The notes under the pieces: model-generated | Databases searched by the model: none | What the model was told of the DNA's origin: nothing | What the model saw: the letters and a program-made list of their open reading frames with translations, nothing else | Made by a program: the position numbers and the translations under genes | Part shown: positions 15,438 to 15,526 of the stretch, one piece after another | Layout of the letters: the number at the start of each line of letters is the position of its first letter | Numbering within the stretch: position 1 is the stretch's first letter | From: Gammaproteobacteria bacterium | GTDB taxonomy: Bacteria; Pseudomonadota; Gammaproteobacteria; Pseudomonadales; UBA7434 | DNA: 15,526 nucleotides | NCBI GenBank assembly: GCA_024280785.1 | Contig: JAJRPK010000438.1 | Location: 1-15,526 of the forward strand | Direction: 5' to 3'

Positions 15438-15526
15438 TTTCTATTTCCTGCTATACAGCGATTACGCCAAGATGGCATTTTTTTGAGCAACGAGTTCACA
15501 ACCAATTTCTTACTGTGCTGGTAATA
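15434..15526 (-). CDS. C-terminal end of an unidentified protein (partial)
   Basis: On the minus strand one frame is open from the window edge to a TGA at 15436-15434, giving 30 residues (ending KKMPSWRNRCIAGNRK). The other two minus frames are closed by stops. The stop overlaps the glycosyltransferase ATG as ATGA, which is strong context for a real coupled gene. The basic tail would suit a membrane-proximal glycosyltransferase or related polysaccharide enzyme, but there is too little sequence to identify it. Confidence 0.55.
   Translation of the reverse strand, partial: YYQHSKKLVVNSLLKKMPSWRNRCIAGNRK

Noticed and set aside
1..15526. CRISPR array, insertion sequence, integrase or phage genes
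   Set aside because: No regularly spaced repeats, transposase or integrase motifs, or terminal inverted repeats were seen.

Overview
The window looks like chromosome of a gammaproteobacterium, probably marine and Cellvibrionales-like. Reasons are an Lrp-type regulator, an IspB-type long-chain polyprenyl diphosphate synthase, a DUF1631 protein, and above all a nearly complete set of XrtA (exosortase A)/PEP-CTERM accessory genes, a system typical of biofilm- and exopolysaccharide-producing Gram-negatives. The sequence is moderately AT-leaning by eye (not calculated). The genus cannot be fixed from this window.

Layout. Plus strand: a 5'-truncated lrp/asnC-family regulator (1-450); ispB with its own candidate promoter (691-1665); a 378-base intergenic stretch with an extended -10 box and several pairable inverted repeats; a 145-residue lipoprotein with a fibronectin-III-like domain (2044-2481); a 306-base gap with small hairpins only; a DUF1631 protein (2788-4986); then prsK, prsR and prsT (5079-11331), which encode the membrane histidine kinase, its sigma-54-activator partner and a TPR lipoprotein. 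Minus strand, converging on prsT: xrtA (exosortase fused to an EpsI domain), a FemAB-family acyltransferase, a GT8-like glycosyltransferase, and the last 30 codons of a further gene overlapping the glycosyltransferase start by ATGA.

How the genes fit together. In characterised families, XrtA is a polytopic membrane Cys-Arg-His transpeptidase-like enzyme that processes proteins with a C-terminal PEP-CTERM signal. PrsK/PrsR control the regulon through sigma-54 promoters. PrsT and the FemAB protein are co-occurring partners of uncertain role, and the genes normally sit with exopolysaccharide glycosyltransferases. Here the regulatory genes (prsKRT) and the processing/biosynthesis genes (xrtA, femAB, glycosyltransferase) form two converging blocks. 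No PEP-CTERM substrate and no convincing -24/-12 promoter is visible, so the targets must lie elsewhere.

Most unusual observation. The FemAB-family protein carries about 105 extra N-terminal residues that read like the N-terminal tRNA-binding arm of seryl-tRNA synthetase. Since Fem-type enzymes use aminoacyl-tRNA, this suggests, without proving it, a seryl-tRNA-dependent transferase tied to the exosortase/exopolysaccharide system. A second lead is a perfect hairpin that holds the Shine-Dalgarno sequence of xrtA.
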